NCBI GenBank assembly: GCA_022575985.1
Contig: JAKSXM010000263.1
Span: 11,450,001-11,514,000 of the forward strand
Reading direction: 5' to 3'
DNA: 64,000 nucleotides
DNA from: Anagrus nilaparvatae
Lineage: Eukaryota > Arthropoda > Insecta > Hymenoptera > Mymaridae
Every line of letters starts with the position of its first letter. Positions within the stretch are counted from its first letter, which is position 1. Shown in pieces: positions 1-13,483 of the stretch. Under the pieces are notes generated by a model. It searched no databases and had not been told where the DNA came from. It was given only the letters and a program-made list of their open reading frames with translations. Made by a program: the position numbers and the translations under genes.

Positions 1-3000
1 TCTGAGAGTTATATACAATTTAGAGGAATTTAGCTAGTTATGTGATGTAACCACTTGTAAAGTATAAATGCTGCAGGTAATATTAAACATTTAATTAGTA
101 AATTATTACACTTGCGTGATGCAACGCCACTTGCCCGAGGCATGCGGCAACGACTCTTGCCCTAAGCATGCGGAAACGATCCTAACGCGAGGCATGGGGC
201 ATGTACTTTATGCTAAAATGTTAAAAATTATGCTATAAAGAGTTATTTAAGATATAATAGTTTTTATACTATTTTAAAAAATTATACTAAAATTAATAAA
301 AATAATTGAATTTCAATAAATAACTGAAATTAAAGAATTTAACGTTATTTAGCTCAAAAGTAAATTTAAGCTTTTATGATCATTCTTATTTTATTTAAAA
401 TTCGTTACAAGTATGAGAGTTATATACAATTTAGAGGAATTTAGCTAGTTATGTGTTGTAACCACTTGTAAAGTACAAATGCTGCAGGTAATATTTAACA
501 TTTTTGTTTTGAAAAATAAGTTTAAAAGAGGGTTTTAAGATATAATAATATAATAATAGTATTTTACTATATAGTTTAAAACAAATAAATTAAAAGTAAT
601 AAAAATAATTAAAATTTTAATTAAAAAATTGCTACTCTTGCGTGATGCATGCGGCAACGCCTCTTGCTTGAGGCATGCGGCAACGACTCTTGCCCTAAGC
701 ATGCGGAAACGCCTCTAACGCGAGGCATGGGGCATGCATTTTTTGCTGAAATGTTAAAAAATATGTTAAAAAGAGTGATTTAAGACATAATAGTTTTTTT
801 ACTATTTTAAAAAATTATACTAAAATTAATAAAAATAATTGAATAATTTCAATAAATAACTGAAATTGAACAATTTAACGTTATTTAGCTCAAAAGTAAA
901 TTTTAGCTTTTATGATCATTTTATTATTTTATTGTAGTTTAAATTCGCTACAAGTATGAGAGTTACATACAATTTAGAGGAATTTAGTTAGTTATGTATT
1001 GTAACCACTTGTAAAGTACAAATGCTGCAGGTAATATTAAACATTTTTGTCTTGAAAAATAAGTTTAAAAGAGTGTTTTAAGATATAATAATATAATAAT
1101 AGTATTTTACTATATAGTTTAAAACAAATAAACTAAAAGTAATAAAAATAATTGAAATTTCAATTAGTAAATAATTACTACTCTTGCGTGATGAATGCGG
1201 CAACGCCTCTTGCCTGAGGCATTCGGCAACGACTCTTGCCCTAAGCATGCGGAAACGCCTCTAACGCGAGGCATGGGGCATGTATTTTATGCTGAAATGT
1301 TAAAAATTATGTTAAAAAGAGTGATTTTAAATCTTAAATCTTAATCTTAAGATATAATAGTTTTTTTACTATTTTAAAAAATTATACTAAAATTAATAAA
1401 AATAATTGAATTTCAATAAATAACTAAAATTAATAAAAATAAATGAATAAATAACTGAAATTGAACAATTTAACGTTATTTAGCTCAAAAGTAAATTTAA
1501 GCTTTTATGATCATTTTATTATCTTATTATATTTAAAATTCGTTACAAGTATGAGAGTTATATACAATTTAGAGAAATTTAGCTTGTATTGTAACCACTT
1601 GTAAAGTACAAATGCTGCAAATATTAAACATTTCTGTTTTGAAAAATAAGTTTAAAAGAGTGTTTTAAACTATAATAATAGTATTAATAATAGTAAGATA
1701 TAATAATATAAGATATAGAATAATAGTAAGATATATAATAATAGTATATCTTAATATATATAATAGTATATAATAATAGTATTTTACTATATAGTTTAAA
1801 ACAAATAAATTAAAAGTAATAAAAATAATTAAAATTTTAATTAAAAAATAGCTACTCTTGCGTGATGCATGCGGCAACGCCTCTTGCTTAAGGCATGCGG
1901 CAACGACTCTTGCCCTAAGCATGCGGAAACGCCTCTAACGCGAAGCATGGGGCATGCATTTTATGCTGAAATGTTAAAAATTATGTTAAAAAGAGTGATT
2001 TAAGATATAATAGTTTTTTTACTATTTTAAAAAATTATACTAAAATTAATAAAATTAATTGAATTTCAATAAATAACTGAAATTGAACAATTTAACGTTA
2101 TTTAGCTCAAAAGTAAATTTTAGCTTTTATGATCATTTTATTATTTTATTGAATTTTAAATTCGCTGCAAGTATGAGAGTTACATACAATTTAGAGGAAT
2201 TTAGTTAGTTATGTATTGTAACCACTTGTAAAGTACAAATGCTGCAGGTAATATTAAACATTTTTGTTTTGAAAAATAAGTTTAAAAGAGTGTTTTAAGA
2301 TATAATAATATAATAATAGTATTTTACTATATAGTTTAAAACAAATAAACTAAAAGTAATAAAAATAATTGAAATTTCAATTAGTAAATAATTACTACTC
2401 TTGCGTGATGAATGCGGCAACGCCTCTTGCCTGAGGCATGCGGCAACGACTCTTGCCCTAAGCATGCGGAAACGCCTCTAACGCGAGGCATGGGGCATGT
2501 ATTTTATGCTGAAATGTTAAAAATTATGTTAAAAAGAGTGATCTTAAATCTTAAATCTTAATCTTAAGAAATAATAGTTTTTTTACTATTTTAAAAAATT
2601 ATACTAAAATTAATAAAAATAATTGAATTTCAATAAATAACTAAAATTATTAAAAATAATTGAATAAATAACTGAAATTGAAGAAATTCACGTTATTTAG
2701 TTCAAAAGTAAATTTAAGCTTTTATGATCATTCTATTATATCTTATTATATTTAAAATTCGTTACAAGTATGAGAGTTATATACAATTTAGAGGAATTTA
2801 GCTAGTTATGTGATGTAACCACTTTGTAAAGTATAAATGCTGCAGGTAATATTAAACATTTAATTAGTAAATTACTACTCTTGCGTGATGCATGCGGCAA
2901 CGCCACTTGCCCGAGGCATGCGTTAACGACTCTTGCCCTAAGCATGCGGAAACGATCCTAACGCGAGGCATGGGGCATGTACTTTATGCTAAAATGTTAA

Positions 3001-6000
3001 AAATTATGTTATAAAGAGTTATTTAAGATATAATAGTTTATATACTATTTTAAAAAATTATACTAAAATTAATAAAAATAATTGAATTTCAATAAATAAC
3101 TGAAATTGGACAATTTAACGTTATTTAGCTCAAAAGTAAATTTAAGCTTTTATGATCATTTTATTATTTTATTGTATTTTAAATTCGTTACAAGTATGAG
3201 AGTTATATACAATTTAGAGGAATTTAGCTAGTTATGTATTGTAACCACTTGTAAAGTACAAATGCTGCAGTTATTAAACATTTTTGTTTTGAAAAATAAG
3301 TTTAAAAGAGTGTTTTAAGATATAATATAATAATAGTATTTTATTATAATAATATAATAATAGTATTTTACTATATAGTTTAAAACAAATAAATTAAAAC
3401 TAATAAAAATAATTGAAATTTTAATTAAAAAATTACTATTCTTGCGTGATGCATGCGGCAACGCCTCTTGCTTGAGGCATGCGGCAACGACTCTTGCCCT
3501 AAGCATGCGGAAACGCCTCTAACGGAAAGCATGGGGAATGTATTTTATTCTGAATTGTTAAAAATTATGTTAAAAAGAGTGATTTAAGATATAATAGTTT
3601 TTTTACTATATTAAAAAATTATACTAAAATTAATAAAAATAATTGAATTTCAATAAATAACTGAAATTGAACAATTTAACGTTATTTAGCTCAAAAGTAA
3701 ATTTAAGCTTTTATGATCATTTTATTATCTTATTATATTTAAAATTCGTTACAAGTATGAGAGTTATATACAATTTAGAGGAATTTAGCTAGTTATGTAT
3801 TGTAACTACTTGTAAAGTACAAATGCTGCAGGTAATATTAAACATTTAATTAGTAAATTACTACTCTTGCGTGATGCATGCGGCAATGCCTCTTGCCCGA
3901 GGCATGCGGCAACGACTCTTGCCCTAAGCATGCGGAAACGCCTCTAACGCGAGGCATGGGGCATGCATTTTATGCTGAAATGTTAAAAATTAGGTTGAAA
4001 AGAGTGATTTAAGTTATAATAGTTTTCTTACTATTTTAAAAAATTATACTAAAATTAATAAAAATAATTGAATTTCAATAAACAACTGAAATTGAAGAAT
4101 TTAACGTTATTTAGCTCAAAAGTAAATTTAAGCTTTTATGATCATTCTTATTTTATTTAAAATTCGTTACAAGTATGAGAGTTATATACAATTTAGAGGA
4201 ATTTAGCTAGTTATGTGTTGTAACCACTTGTAAAGTACAAATGCTGCAGGTAATATTTAACATTTTTGTTTTGAAAAATAAGTTTAAAAGAGGGTTTTAA
4301 GATATAATAATATAATAATAGTATTTTACTATATAGTTTAAAACAAATAAATTAAAAGTAATAAAAATAATTAAAATTTTAATTAAAAAATTACTACTCT
4401 TGCGTGATGCATGCGGCAACGCCTCTTGCCCGAGGCATGCGGCAACGACTCTTGTCCTAAGCATGCGGAAGCGCCTCTAACGCGAGGCATGGGGCATGTA
4501 TTTTATTAATTGAATTTCAATAAATAACTGAAATTGAACAATTTAACGTTATTTAGCTCAAAAGTAAATTTAAGCTTTTATGATCATTTTATTATTTTAT
4601 TGTATTTTAAATTCGTTACAAGTATGAGAGTTACATACAATTTAGAGGAATTTAGCTAATTATGTATTGTAACCACTTGTAAAGTACAAATGCTGCAGGT
4701 AATAATAAACATTTTTGTTTTGAAAAATAAGTTTAAAAGAGTGTTTTAAGAAATAATAATATAATAATTGTATTTTACTATATAGTTTAAAACAAATAAA
4801 CTAAAAGTAATAAAAATAATTGAAATTTCAATTAGTAAATTACTACTCTTGCGTGATGAATGCGGCAACGCCTCTTGCCCGAGGCATGCGGCAACGACTC
4901 TTGCCCTAAGCATGCGGAAACGCCTGTAACGCGAGTTATGGCATGAATTGTTTTAAACATTTTAAGCTGAATTGTTAAAAATTAGGTTGAAAAGAGTGAT
5001 TTAAGTTATAATAGTTTTTTTACTATTTTAAAAAATTATACTAAAATTAATAAAAATAATTGAATTTCAATAAACAACTGAAATTGAAGAATTTAACGTT
5101 ATTTAGCTCAAAAGTAAATTTAAGCTTTTATGATCATTCTTATTTTATTTAAAATTCGTTACAAGTATGAGAGTTATATACAATTTAGAGGAATTTAGCT
5201 AGTTATGTGTTGTAACCACTTGTAAAGTACAAATGCTGCAGGTAATATTTAACATTTTTGTTTTGAAAAATAAGTTTAAAAGAGGGTTTTAAGATATAAT
5301 AATATAATAATAGTATTTTACTATATAGTTTAAAACAAATAAATTAAAAGTAATAAAAATAATTAAAATTTTAATTAAAAAATTACTACTCTTGCGTGAT
5401 GCATGCGGCAACGCCTCTTGCCCGAGGCATGCGGCAACGACTCTTGTCCTAAGCATGCGGAAGCGCCTCTAACGCGAGGCATGGGGCATGTATTTTATTA
5501 ATTGAATTTCAATAAATAACTGAAATTGAACAATTTAACGTTATTTAGCTCAAAAGTAAATTTAAGCTTTTATGATCATTTTATTATTTTATTGTATTTT
5601 AAATTCGTTACAAGTATGAGAGTTACATACAATTTAGAGGAATTTAGCTAATTATGTATTGTAACCACTTGTAAAGTACAAATGCTGCAGGTAATAATAA
5701 ACATTTTTGTTTTGAAAAATAAGTTTAAAAGAGTGTTTTAAGAAATAATAATATAATAATTGTATTTTACTATATAGTTTAAAACAAATAAACTAAAAGT
5801 AATAAAAATAATTGAAATTTCAATTAGTAAATTACTACTCTTGCGTGATGAATGCGGCAACGCCTCTTGCCCGAGGCATGCGGCAACGACTCTTGCCCTA
5901 AGCATGCGGAAACGCCTGTAACGCGAGTTATGGCATGAATTGTTTTAAACATTTTAAGCTGAATTGTTAAAAATTAGGTTGAAAAGAGTGATTTAAGTTA

Positions 6001-8383
6001 TAATAGTTTTTTTACTATTTTAAAAAATTATACTAAAATTAATAAAAATAATTGAATTTCAATAAACAACTGAAATTGAAGAATTTAACGTTATTTAGCT
6101 CAAAAGTAAATTTAAGCTTTTATGATCATTCTTATTTTATTTAAAATTCGTTACAAGTATGAGAGTTATATACAATTTAGAGGAATTTAGCTAGTTATGT
6201 GTTGTAACCACTTGTAAAGTACAAATGCTGCAGGTAATATTTAACATTTTTGTTTTGAAAAATAAGTTTAAAAGAGGGTTTTAAGATATAATAATATAAT
6301 AATAGTATTTTACTATATAGTTTAAAACAAATAAATTAAAAGTAATAAAAATAATTAAAATTTTAATTAAAAAATTACTACTCTTGCGTGATGCATGCGG
6401 CAACGCCTCTTGCCCGAGGCATGCGGCAACGACTCTTGTCCTAAGCATGCGGAAGCGCCTCTAACGCGAGGCATGGGGCATGTATTTTATTAATTGAATT
6501 TCAATAAATAACTGAAATTGAACAATTTAACGTTATTTAGCTCAAAAGTAAATTTAAGCTTTTATGATCATTTTATTATTTTATTGTATTTTAAATTCGT
6601 TACAAGTATGAGAATTACATACAATTTAGAGGAATTTAGTTAGTTATGTATTGTAACCACTTGTAAAGTACAAATGCTGCAGGTAATATTAAACATTTTT
6701 GTCTTGAAAAATAAGTTTAAAAGAGTGTTTTAAGATATAATATATAATTTTTAAGATATAATATAATAATAGTATTTTACTATATAGTTTAAAACAAATA
6801 AACTAAAAGTAATAAAATAATTGAAATTTAAATTAGTACATTACTATTCTTGCGTGATGAATGCGGCAACGCCTCTTGCCCGAAGCATGCGGCAACGACT
6901 CTTGCCCTAAGCATGCGGAAGCGCCTCTAACGCGAGGCATGGGACATGTATTTTATGCTGAAATGTTAAAAATTATGTTAAAAAGAGTGATCTTAGCGAA
7001 TCTTAGTGAATTTAGCTAGTTATGTATTGTAACCACTTGTAAAGTACAAATGCTGCAGGTAATATTAAACATTTAATTAGTAAATTACTACTCTTGCGTG
7101 ATGCATGCGGCAACGCCTCTTGCCCGAGGCATGCGGAAACGATCCTAACGCGAGGCATGGGGCATGTATTTTATGCTAAAATGTTAAAAATTATGTTAAA
7201 AAGAGTGATCTTATAACTTAAATCTTAATCTTAAGATATAATAGTTTTTTTACTATTTTAAAAAATGATACTAAAATTAATAAAAATAATTGAATTTCAA
7301 TAAATAACTAAAATTAATAAAAATAATTGAATAAATAACTGAAATTGAACAATTTAACGTTATTTAGCTCAAAAGTAAATTTAAGCTTTTATGATCATTT
7401 TATTATCTTATTATATTTAAAATTCGTTACAAGTGAGAGTATACATGAGAGTTATATACAATTTAGAGGAATTTAGCTTGTATTGTAACCACTTGTAAAG
7501 TACAAATGTTGCAGGTAATATTAAACATTTTTGTTTTGAAAAATAAGTTTAAAAGAGTGTTTTAAGATATAATAATATAATAATAGTATTAAATTTCAAT
7601 TAGTAAATTACTACTCTTGCGTGATGCATGCGGCAACGCCTCTTGCCCGAGGCATGCGGCAACGACTCTTGCCCTAATTATGCGGAAACGCCTCTAACGC
7701 GAGGCATGGGGCATGTATTTTATGCTGAATTGTTAAAAATTATGTTAAAAAGAGTTATTTAAGATATAATAGTTTTTATACTATTTTAAAAAATTATACT
7801 AAAATTAATAAAAATAATTGAATTTGAATAAATAACTGAAATTGGACAATTTAACGTTATTTAGCTCAAAAGTAAATTTAAGCTTTTATGATCATTTTAT
7901 TATTTTATTGTATTTTAAATTCGTTAGAAGTATGAGATTTATATACAATTTAGAGGAATTAAGCTAGTTATGTGTTGTAACCACTTGTAAAGTACAAATG
8001 CTGCAGGTAATATTAAACATTTTTGTTTTGAAAAATAAGTTTAAAAGAGTGTTTTAAGATATAATAATATAATAATAGTATTTTACTATATAGTTTAAAA
8101 CAAATAAATTAAAAGTAATAAAAATAATTAAAATTTTAATTAAAAAATTACTACTCTTGCGTGATGCATGCGGCAACGACTCTTGCCCTAAGCATGCGGA
8201 AACGCCTCTAACGGAAAGCATGGAGCATGTATTTTATTCTGAATTGTTAAAAATTATGTTAAAAAGAGTGATTTATCTTATATAATAGTTTTTTTACTAT
8301 ATTAAAAAATTATACTATAATTAATAAAAATAATTGAATTTCAATAAATAACTGAAATTGAACAATTTAACGTTATTTAGCTC
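1..8383 (+). repeat. Satellite A, forward array
   Basis: Tandem monomers, mostly about 430-680 bp apart, seen by the recurring anchors gtaaccacttgtaaagta and gcatggggcatg (about 17 copies). Each monomer is very AT-rich apart from one block of about 100 bp that is GC-rich and built from three 26-bp subrepeats beginning gcatgcgg, closed by gcatggggcatg. Short minus-strand ORFs starting MLRARVVAAC come from this block and are not convincing genes. The first monomer is cut by the window edge. The monomers vary in length by loss or gain of (aat)-rich segments. Confidence 0.93.
3988..6600 (+). repeat. Higher-order repeat in satellite A, about 992 bp
   Basis: Inside satellite A the marker aggttgaaaagagtgattt recurs at 3988, 4984 and 5976, so spacings are 996 and 992 bp. 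Each higher-order unit contains two different monomers, and successive units look nearly identical over most of their length, including the odd variant tatggcatgaattg near 4936 and 5928. This is a recent local amplification of a dimer within an older, more diverged array. The third copy diverges from about 6610. Confidence 0.82.
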
Positions 8384-8900
8384 ATTACGCACAGAGAGCG
8401 TGAATTCCCTTATTTCAGCAATTTTTAAACTAAAAAATGATTCACTTGTATCAATTATATGTGATTCTGTACTAAATGCTTTTGAATCAGATGTATTAAC
8501 ATTGAAATTTGACTTTGCATCTTGTAATTGGGATAACTTGATAAGTGAACACACAAATTATATGGCTACAAAGATTTTCACAAAAAATGGCTGCGTATAA
8601 TTCATTCGCGCATAGATTACTTACAATTCCAATGGAACAATCCGATGACGAAGAAGAGTTAAACATCATAAAACTATCTGTACTTATCTGTACATCATAA
8701 AAATGGCTGCTGCCAATGGATATAAAAGTTCAATAATCGATAAACTTATTTATAAACAACAAATAAAGAAAAAGCATCAACTCTTACCAAAGGACAAACT
8801 CAAGTACTTATCAACTACTTACGGAAATATCACCAATCAAACCTTAGTAGAAGTTTTCAAAAAACTAAACATGACATTCAGTTTGTCCTTTGGTAAGAGT
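8384..8900 (+). pseudogene. Decayed reverse-transcriptase C-terminal remnant
   Basis: This non-satellite segment lies between the forward and inverted satellite A arms. Two plus-strand reading frames, around 8588-8699 and 8703-8900, recall the region after the RT domain in non-LTR or Penelope-like elements of insects: a stretch like FAHRLLTIPM, then ANGYKSSIIDKLI, then YGNITNQTLVEVFKKLNM. The frames are interrupted by a stop near 8698 and no catalytic RT motif remains. The 5' part (8384-8587) is open on both strands but not recognised. The family call rests on remembered pattern and is weak. Confidence 0.4.
8780..8900. repeat. 21-bp inverted repeat at the satellite inversion point
   Basis: Positions 8780-8800 and 8880-8900 are perfect reverse complements of each other, separated by 79 bp. 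The inverted satellite A arm begins directly after the second copy, so this hairpin sits exactly at the orientation switch. Confidence 0.85.
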
Positions 8901-10905
8901 AAACACTCTTTTAAACTTATTTTTCAAGACAAAAATGTTTAATATTACCTGCAGCATTTGTACTTTACAAGTGGTTACAATACATAACTAACTAAATTCC
9001 TCTAAATTGTATGTAATTCTCATACTTGTAACGAATTTAAAATACAATAAAATAATAAAATGATCATAAAAGCTTAAATTTACTTTTGAGCTAAATAACG
9101 TTAAATTGTTCAATTTCAGGTATTTATTGAAATTCAATTAATAAAATACATGCCCCATGCCTCGCGTTAGAGGCGCTTCCGCATGCTTAGGGCAAGAGTC
9201 GTTGCCGCATGCTTCGGGCAAGAGGCGTTGCCGCATGCATCACGCAAGAGTAGTAATTTTTTAATTAAAATTTTAATTATTTTTATTACTTTTAGTTTAT
9301 TTGTTTTAAACTATATAGTAAAATACTATTATTATATTATTATATCTTAAAACACTCTTTTAAACTTATTTTTCAAAACAAAAATGTTTAATATTACCTG
9401 CAGCATTTGTACTTTACAAGTGGTTACAATACATAAATAACTAAATTCCTCTAAATTGTATGTGACTCTCATACTTGTAACGAATTTAAAATACAATAAA
9501 ATAATAAAATGATCATAAAAGCTTAAATTTACTTTTGAGCTAAATAACGTTAAATTGTTCAATTTCAGTTATTTATTGAAATTTAATTATTTTTATTAAT
9601 TTTAGTATAATTTTTTAATATAGTAAAAAAACTATTATATCTTAAATCACTCTTTTTAACATAATTTTTAACAATTCAGAATAAAATACATGCCCCATGC
9701 TTTCCGTTAGAGGCGTTTCCGCATGCTTAGGGCAAGAGTCGTTGCCGCATGCCTCAAGCAAGAGGCGTTGCCGCATGCATCACGCAAGAGTAGTAATTTT
9801 TGAATTAAAATTTTAATTATTTTTATTACTTTTAATTTATTTGTTTTAAACTATATAGTAAAATACTATTATTATATTATTATATTAAAATACTATTATT
9901 ATATTATATCTTAAAACACTCTTTTAAACTTATTTTTCAAAACAAAAATGTTTAATATTAACTGCAGCATTTGTACTTTACAAGTGGTTACAATAAATAA
10001 CTAGCTAAATTCCTCTAAATTGTATATAACTCTCATACTTGTAATGAATTTAAAATACAATAAAATAATAAAATGATCATAACAGCTTAAATTTACTTTT
10101 GAGCTAAATAACGTTAAATTATCCAATTTCAGTTATTTATTGAAATTCAATTATTTTTATTACTTTTAGTTTATTTGTTTTAAACTATATAGTAAAATAC
10201 TATTATTATATTATATCTTAAAAATTATATATTATATCTTTAAACACTCTTTTAAACTTATTTTTCAAGACAAAAATGTTTAATATTACCTGCAGCATTT
10301 GTACTTTACAAGTGGTTACAATACATAACTAACTAAATTCCTCTAAATTGTATGTAATTCTCATACTTGTAACGAATTTAAAATACAATAAAATAATAAA
10401 ATGATCATAAAAGCTTAAATTTACTTTTGAGCTAAATAACGTTAAATTGTTCAATTTCAGGTATTTATTGAAATTCAATTAATAAAATACATGCCCCATG
10501 CCTCGCGTTAGAGGCACTTCCGCATGCTTAGGGCAAGAGTCGTTGCCGCATGCCTCGGGCAAGAGGCGTTGCCCCATGCATCACGCAAGAGTAGTAATTT
10601 TTTAATTAAAATTTTAATTATTTTTATTACTTTTAATTTATATGTTTAAACTATATAGTAAAATACTATTATTATATTATTATATCTTAAAACACTCTTT
10701 TAAACTTATTTTTCAAAACAAAAATGTTAAATATTACCTGCAGCATTTGTACTTTACAAGTGGTTACAACACATAACTAGCTAAATTCCTCTAAATTGTA
10801 TATAATATAATATAACTCTCATACTTGTAACGAATTTTAAATAAAAGAAGATAATAGAATGATCATAAAAGCTTAAATTTACTTTTGAGCTAAATAACGA
10901 TAAAT
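8901..10905 (-). repeat. Satellite A, inverted array
   Basis: The same monomers as at 1-8383 but reverse-complemented, with the GC block read as catgccccatgc at about 9150, 9690 and 10490. The array ends near 10905, where satellite B begins. Together with the forward arm it forms a very large imperfect palindrome around the 8.4-8.9 kb spacer. Confidence 0.92.
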
Positions 10906-12708
10906 TCTATTAGTTTAAACTCTATAGGCTATTAATAAGAGAATAAAAATCTATTGAGGGAAATTCATCTGAAATGATAATAAGATTATCAAGAAACTGA
11001 ATAAAGTCAAAGTACTGTCATGGTGTTTCAATTTTATTCGTTTTTGGAAAGTTCAAATCAGTACTTTAAAGTATCATAGTCTATACGAAAATCTTTGAAT
11101 TACTCATAACAGAATAAATCGTTATTTTTTTATTATGCAGTTGGCAAATTAAATTTTAAGTATGCTTCACCAGCATATTCTGCAGCATAATATCTAATAA
11201 TTTTTGGCTATTAATAAGAGAAGAAAAAACTATTTAGGGAAATTTATCAGAAATTTTACAAAAATTATCAAAAAACTGATTAAAGTCAAAATACTGTCAT
11301 GCTTATTCAATTTTATTCGTTTTAGGAAAGTTCATAACAGTATTTTAAAATAACATGGTCTCTTCGAATATTGTTGACTTACTCTTAACAGAACAAGTCT
11401 TTTTTTTTTAATTATGCAGTTGGCATATTAAATTTTAAGTATGCATTACAAGCAGCATAATAACTAATAATTTTCGGCTATTAGTAACAGAATAAAAATC
11501 AATTCAGGGAAAATCATCAGAAATTTTAATAACTTTATCAAGAAACTGAATAAAGTCAAAGTACTGTCATGGTGTTTCAATTTTATTCGTTTTTGGAAAG
11601 TTCAAATCAGTACTTTAAAGTATCATAGTCTATACGAAAATCTTTGAACTACTCATAACAGAATAAGTCGTTATTTTTTTATTATGCAGTTGGCAAATTA
11701 AATTTTAAGTATGCTTCACCAGCATATTCTGCAGTATAATATCTAATAATTTTTGGCTATTAATAAGAGAAGAAAAAACTAATTAGGGAAATTTATAGTA
11801 ACAGAATAAATATCTATTCAGGGAAAATCATCAGAAATTTTAATGACTTTATCAAGAAACTGAACAAAGTCAAAGTACTGTCATGTTGACTCAATTTTAT
11901 TCGTATTAGGAAATTTCATAGCAGCACTTTCAAATGTAACGTTATCCTCCTAACTTATTGACTTAGACTTAACAGAAACAGGCGTTATTTTTTAATTATG
12001 CAGTTGGCATAATAAATTTTAAGTATGCATCACAAGCAGCATAATATCTAATAATTTTCGGCTATTAATAAAAGAATAAAAATCTATTCAGGGAAATTCA
12101 TCAGAAATTTTAATAAGATTATCAAGAGACTGAATAAAGTCAAAGCTGAATAAAGTCATTTATACTTTCATGGTGATTCAGCAGTACTTTCAAATATCAT
12201 GGTCTCTTCGAAAATTGTTAACCTACTCCTAACAAAATAAGTCGTTTTTTTTTAATTATGCAGTTGGCATAATAAATTTTAAGTATGCATCACCAGCAGC
12301 ATAATATCTAATAATTTTCGGCTAATAATAATAAGAATAAAGTCAAAGTACTGTCATGCTTTTCATTTTTATTCGATTTAGAAAAGTTTATAGCAGTACT
12401 TTCAAATGCAACGGTCTGTTCGAAAGTTATTTACTAAAAATTATTCATACTCGTAGGTGTTCTATTTTATATTTCCTTGAATTTTCAACCTTGAACAGAG
12501 TAACCTGACAGATTGCATCTATGCAAATTTCTGTATTTTATAAGTATGCTGCAGATGAAGCATACTTATAATTTAATATGCCAGCTGTATAATAAAAAAA
12601 TAACGACTTATTCTGATGAAGCATACTTTTAATTTAATATGCCAGCTGAATAATAAAAAAATAACGAACAATTTTCGAAGAGACAATGATATTTGAAAGT
12701 ACTGTTAT
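10906..12708 (+). repeat. Satellite B, left block, with orientation switch
   Basis: A second, unrelated satellite with a period of roughly 260-314 bp, seen from gcagttggca at about 11138, 11416, 11685, 11999 and 12259. Between about 12480 and 12545 the orientation flips: from 12545 to the LTR the units read as the reverse complement (gccagctg..aataataaaaaaataacg). The LTR element is inserted into this reversed part. No coding potential seen. Confidence 0.88.
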
Positions 12709-13340
12709 TGTAACGGCTGGCAAAGCAAAAGGCCAGCTTTACCAAAAGTCATCGACCAAGAGATATCTTGCGTCGATTAAACAGAAATTCGCAGATATAA
12801 ATTCGCTAATATAATGTGTAAAAATGAAAGTAAGCTGGGACTTATGTAAGGCATCGAGCCACGTAATAACGAGGTCAACCACAAAAAAGAGAAACTGGGT
12901 CCTGTTTCCTGGATCCTGGATCCATGATGCCCCACTAAACCAGCTCAACAACAAATCATACAAATACTGCCGAATTTGTCAGAACAGCATTCGATCTCCG
13001 GTCGAGCTTCCGAACAGTCGCAAAATTATCTATCTTAAATCTCTATTTTCGCCACTACTCTAATTATCTGTTTGACTTATAATTATTTATTGTACTTTAA
13101 CTTGTAAACCATTTAAACATTTATTTTATAATAAACTATAAGTTTTAATCAAAGGTATTAAGATTTATTCAGTAAATATAGTCCTAAACATTTGTCCTCT
13201 TACTACAGTTTTGCCTTATTCCTTACGGGAATTTGTCGCTAGTAGTTGAATCCAACATAAAAAATATTAAAGTATTAAAATCCAGTATATAACATAGTAA
13301 AATCAGTTTGTAATCGGTACCAAAATATTTAACCGTTACA
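12709..13340 (+). repeat. 5' LTR
   Basis: 632 bp, TG...CA ends with an 8-bp perfect terminal inverted repeat. It has an AATAAA signal at 13130-13135. No clear TATA box is seen; a TATA-less start is possible. Compared with the 3' LTR it carries 8 extra bp near 12903-12920, and c/t and g/a differences at about 12961 and 13310. Confidence 0.95.
13130..13135 (+). promoter_or_regulatory. Polyadenylation signal in the 5' LTR
   Basis: AATAAA inside a t-rich stretch, about 200 bp before the LTR end. The equivalent in the 3' LTR is at 42131-42136, where it would act for genomic RNA. Confidence 0.6.
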
Positions 13341-13358
13341 TGGGGGCCCATCATCCGG
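13341..13358 (+). promoter_or_regulatory. Putative primer-binding site
   Basis: The 18 bases directly after the 5' LTR begin TGGGGGCCCA. TGG pairs with the universal CCA tRNA end, and the position is right for a minus-strand primer site. I cannot assign the tRNA from memory. Confidence 0.6.
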
Positions 13359-13483
13359 ACGAACTGTATTAAGGAGACAAAGTTTAAGTTTTTATCTCTT
13401 ACTACTTCTTACTATATTACTCAACTATTTTCACTTTTTGTGAAGTTATAAAAACGAAAGTTTTTACAAAATAACCTTACGCA

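Noticed and set aside
1665..3506. Minus-strand ORFs starting MLRARVVAACLKQ in satellite A
   Set aside because: They are the GC block read backwards, run into low-complexity Ile/Tyr/Leu tails and differ between monomers. Repeat-derived chance ORFs.
1..8383. CRISPR-like regular repeats
   Set aside because: The 26-bp subrepeats are adjacent without unique spacers and the context is an animal satellite.
12739..13063. Short ORFs on both strands of the LTRs
   Set aside because: Overlapping, opposite strands, no protein-like pattern; LTR control sequence explains them.
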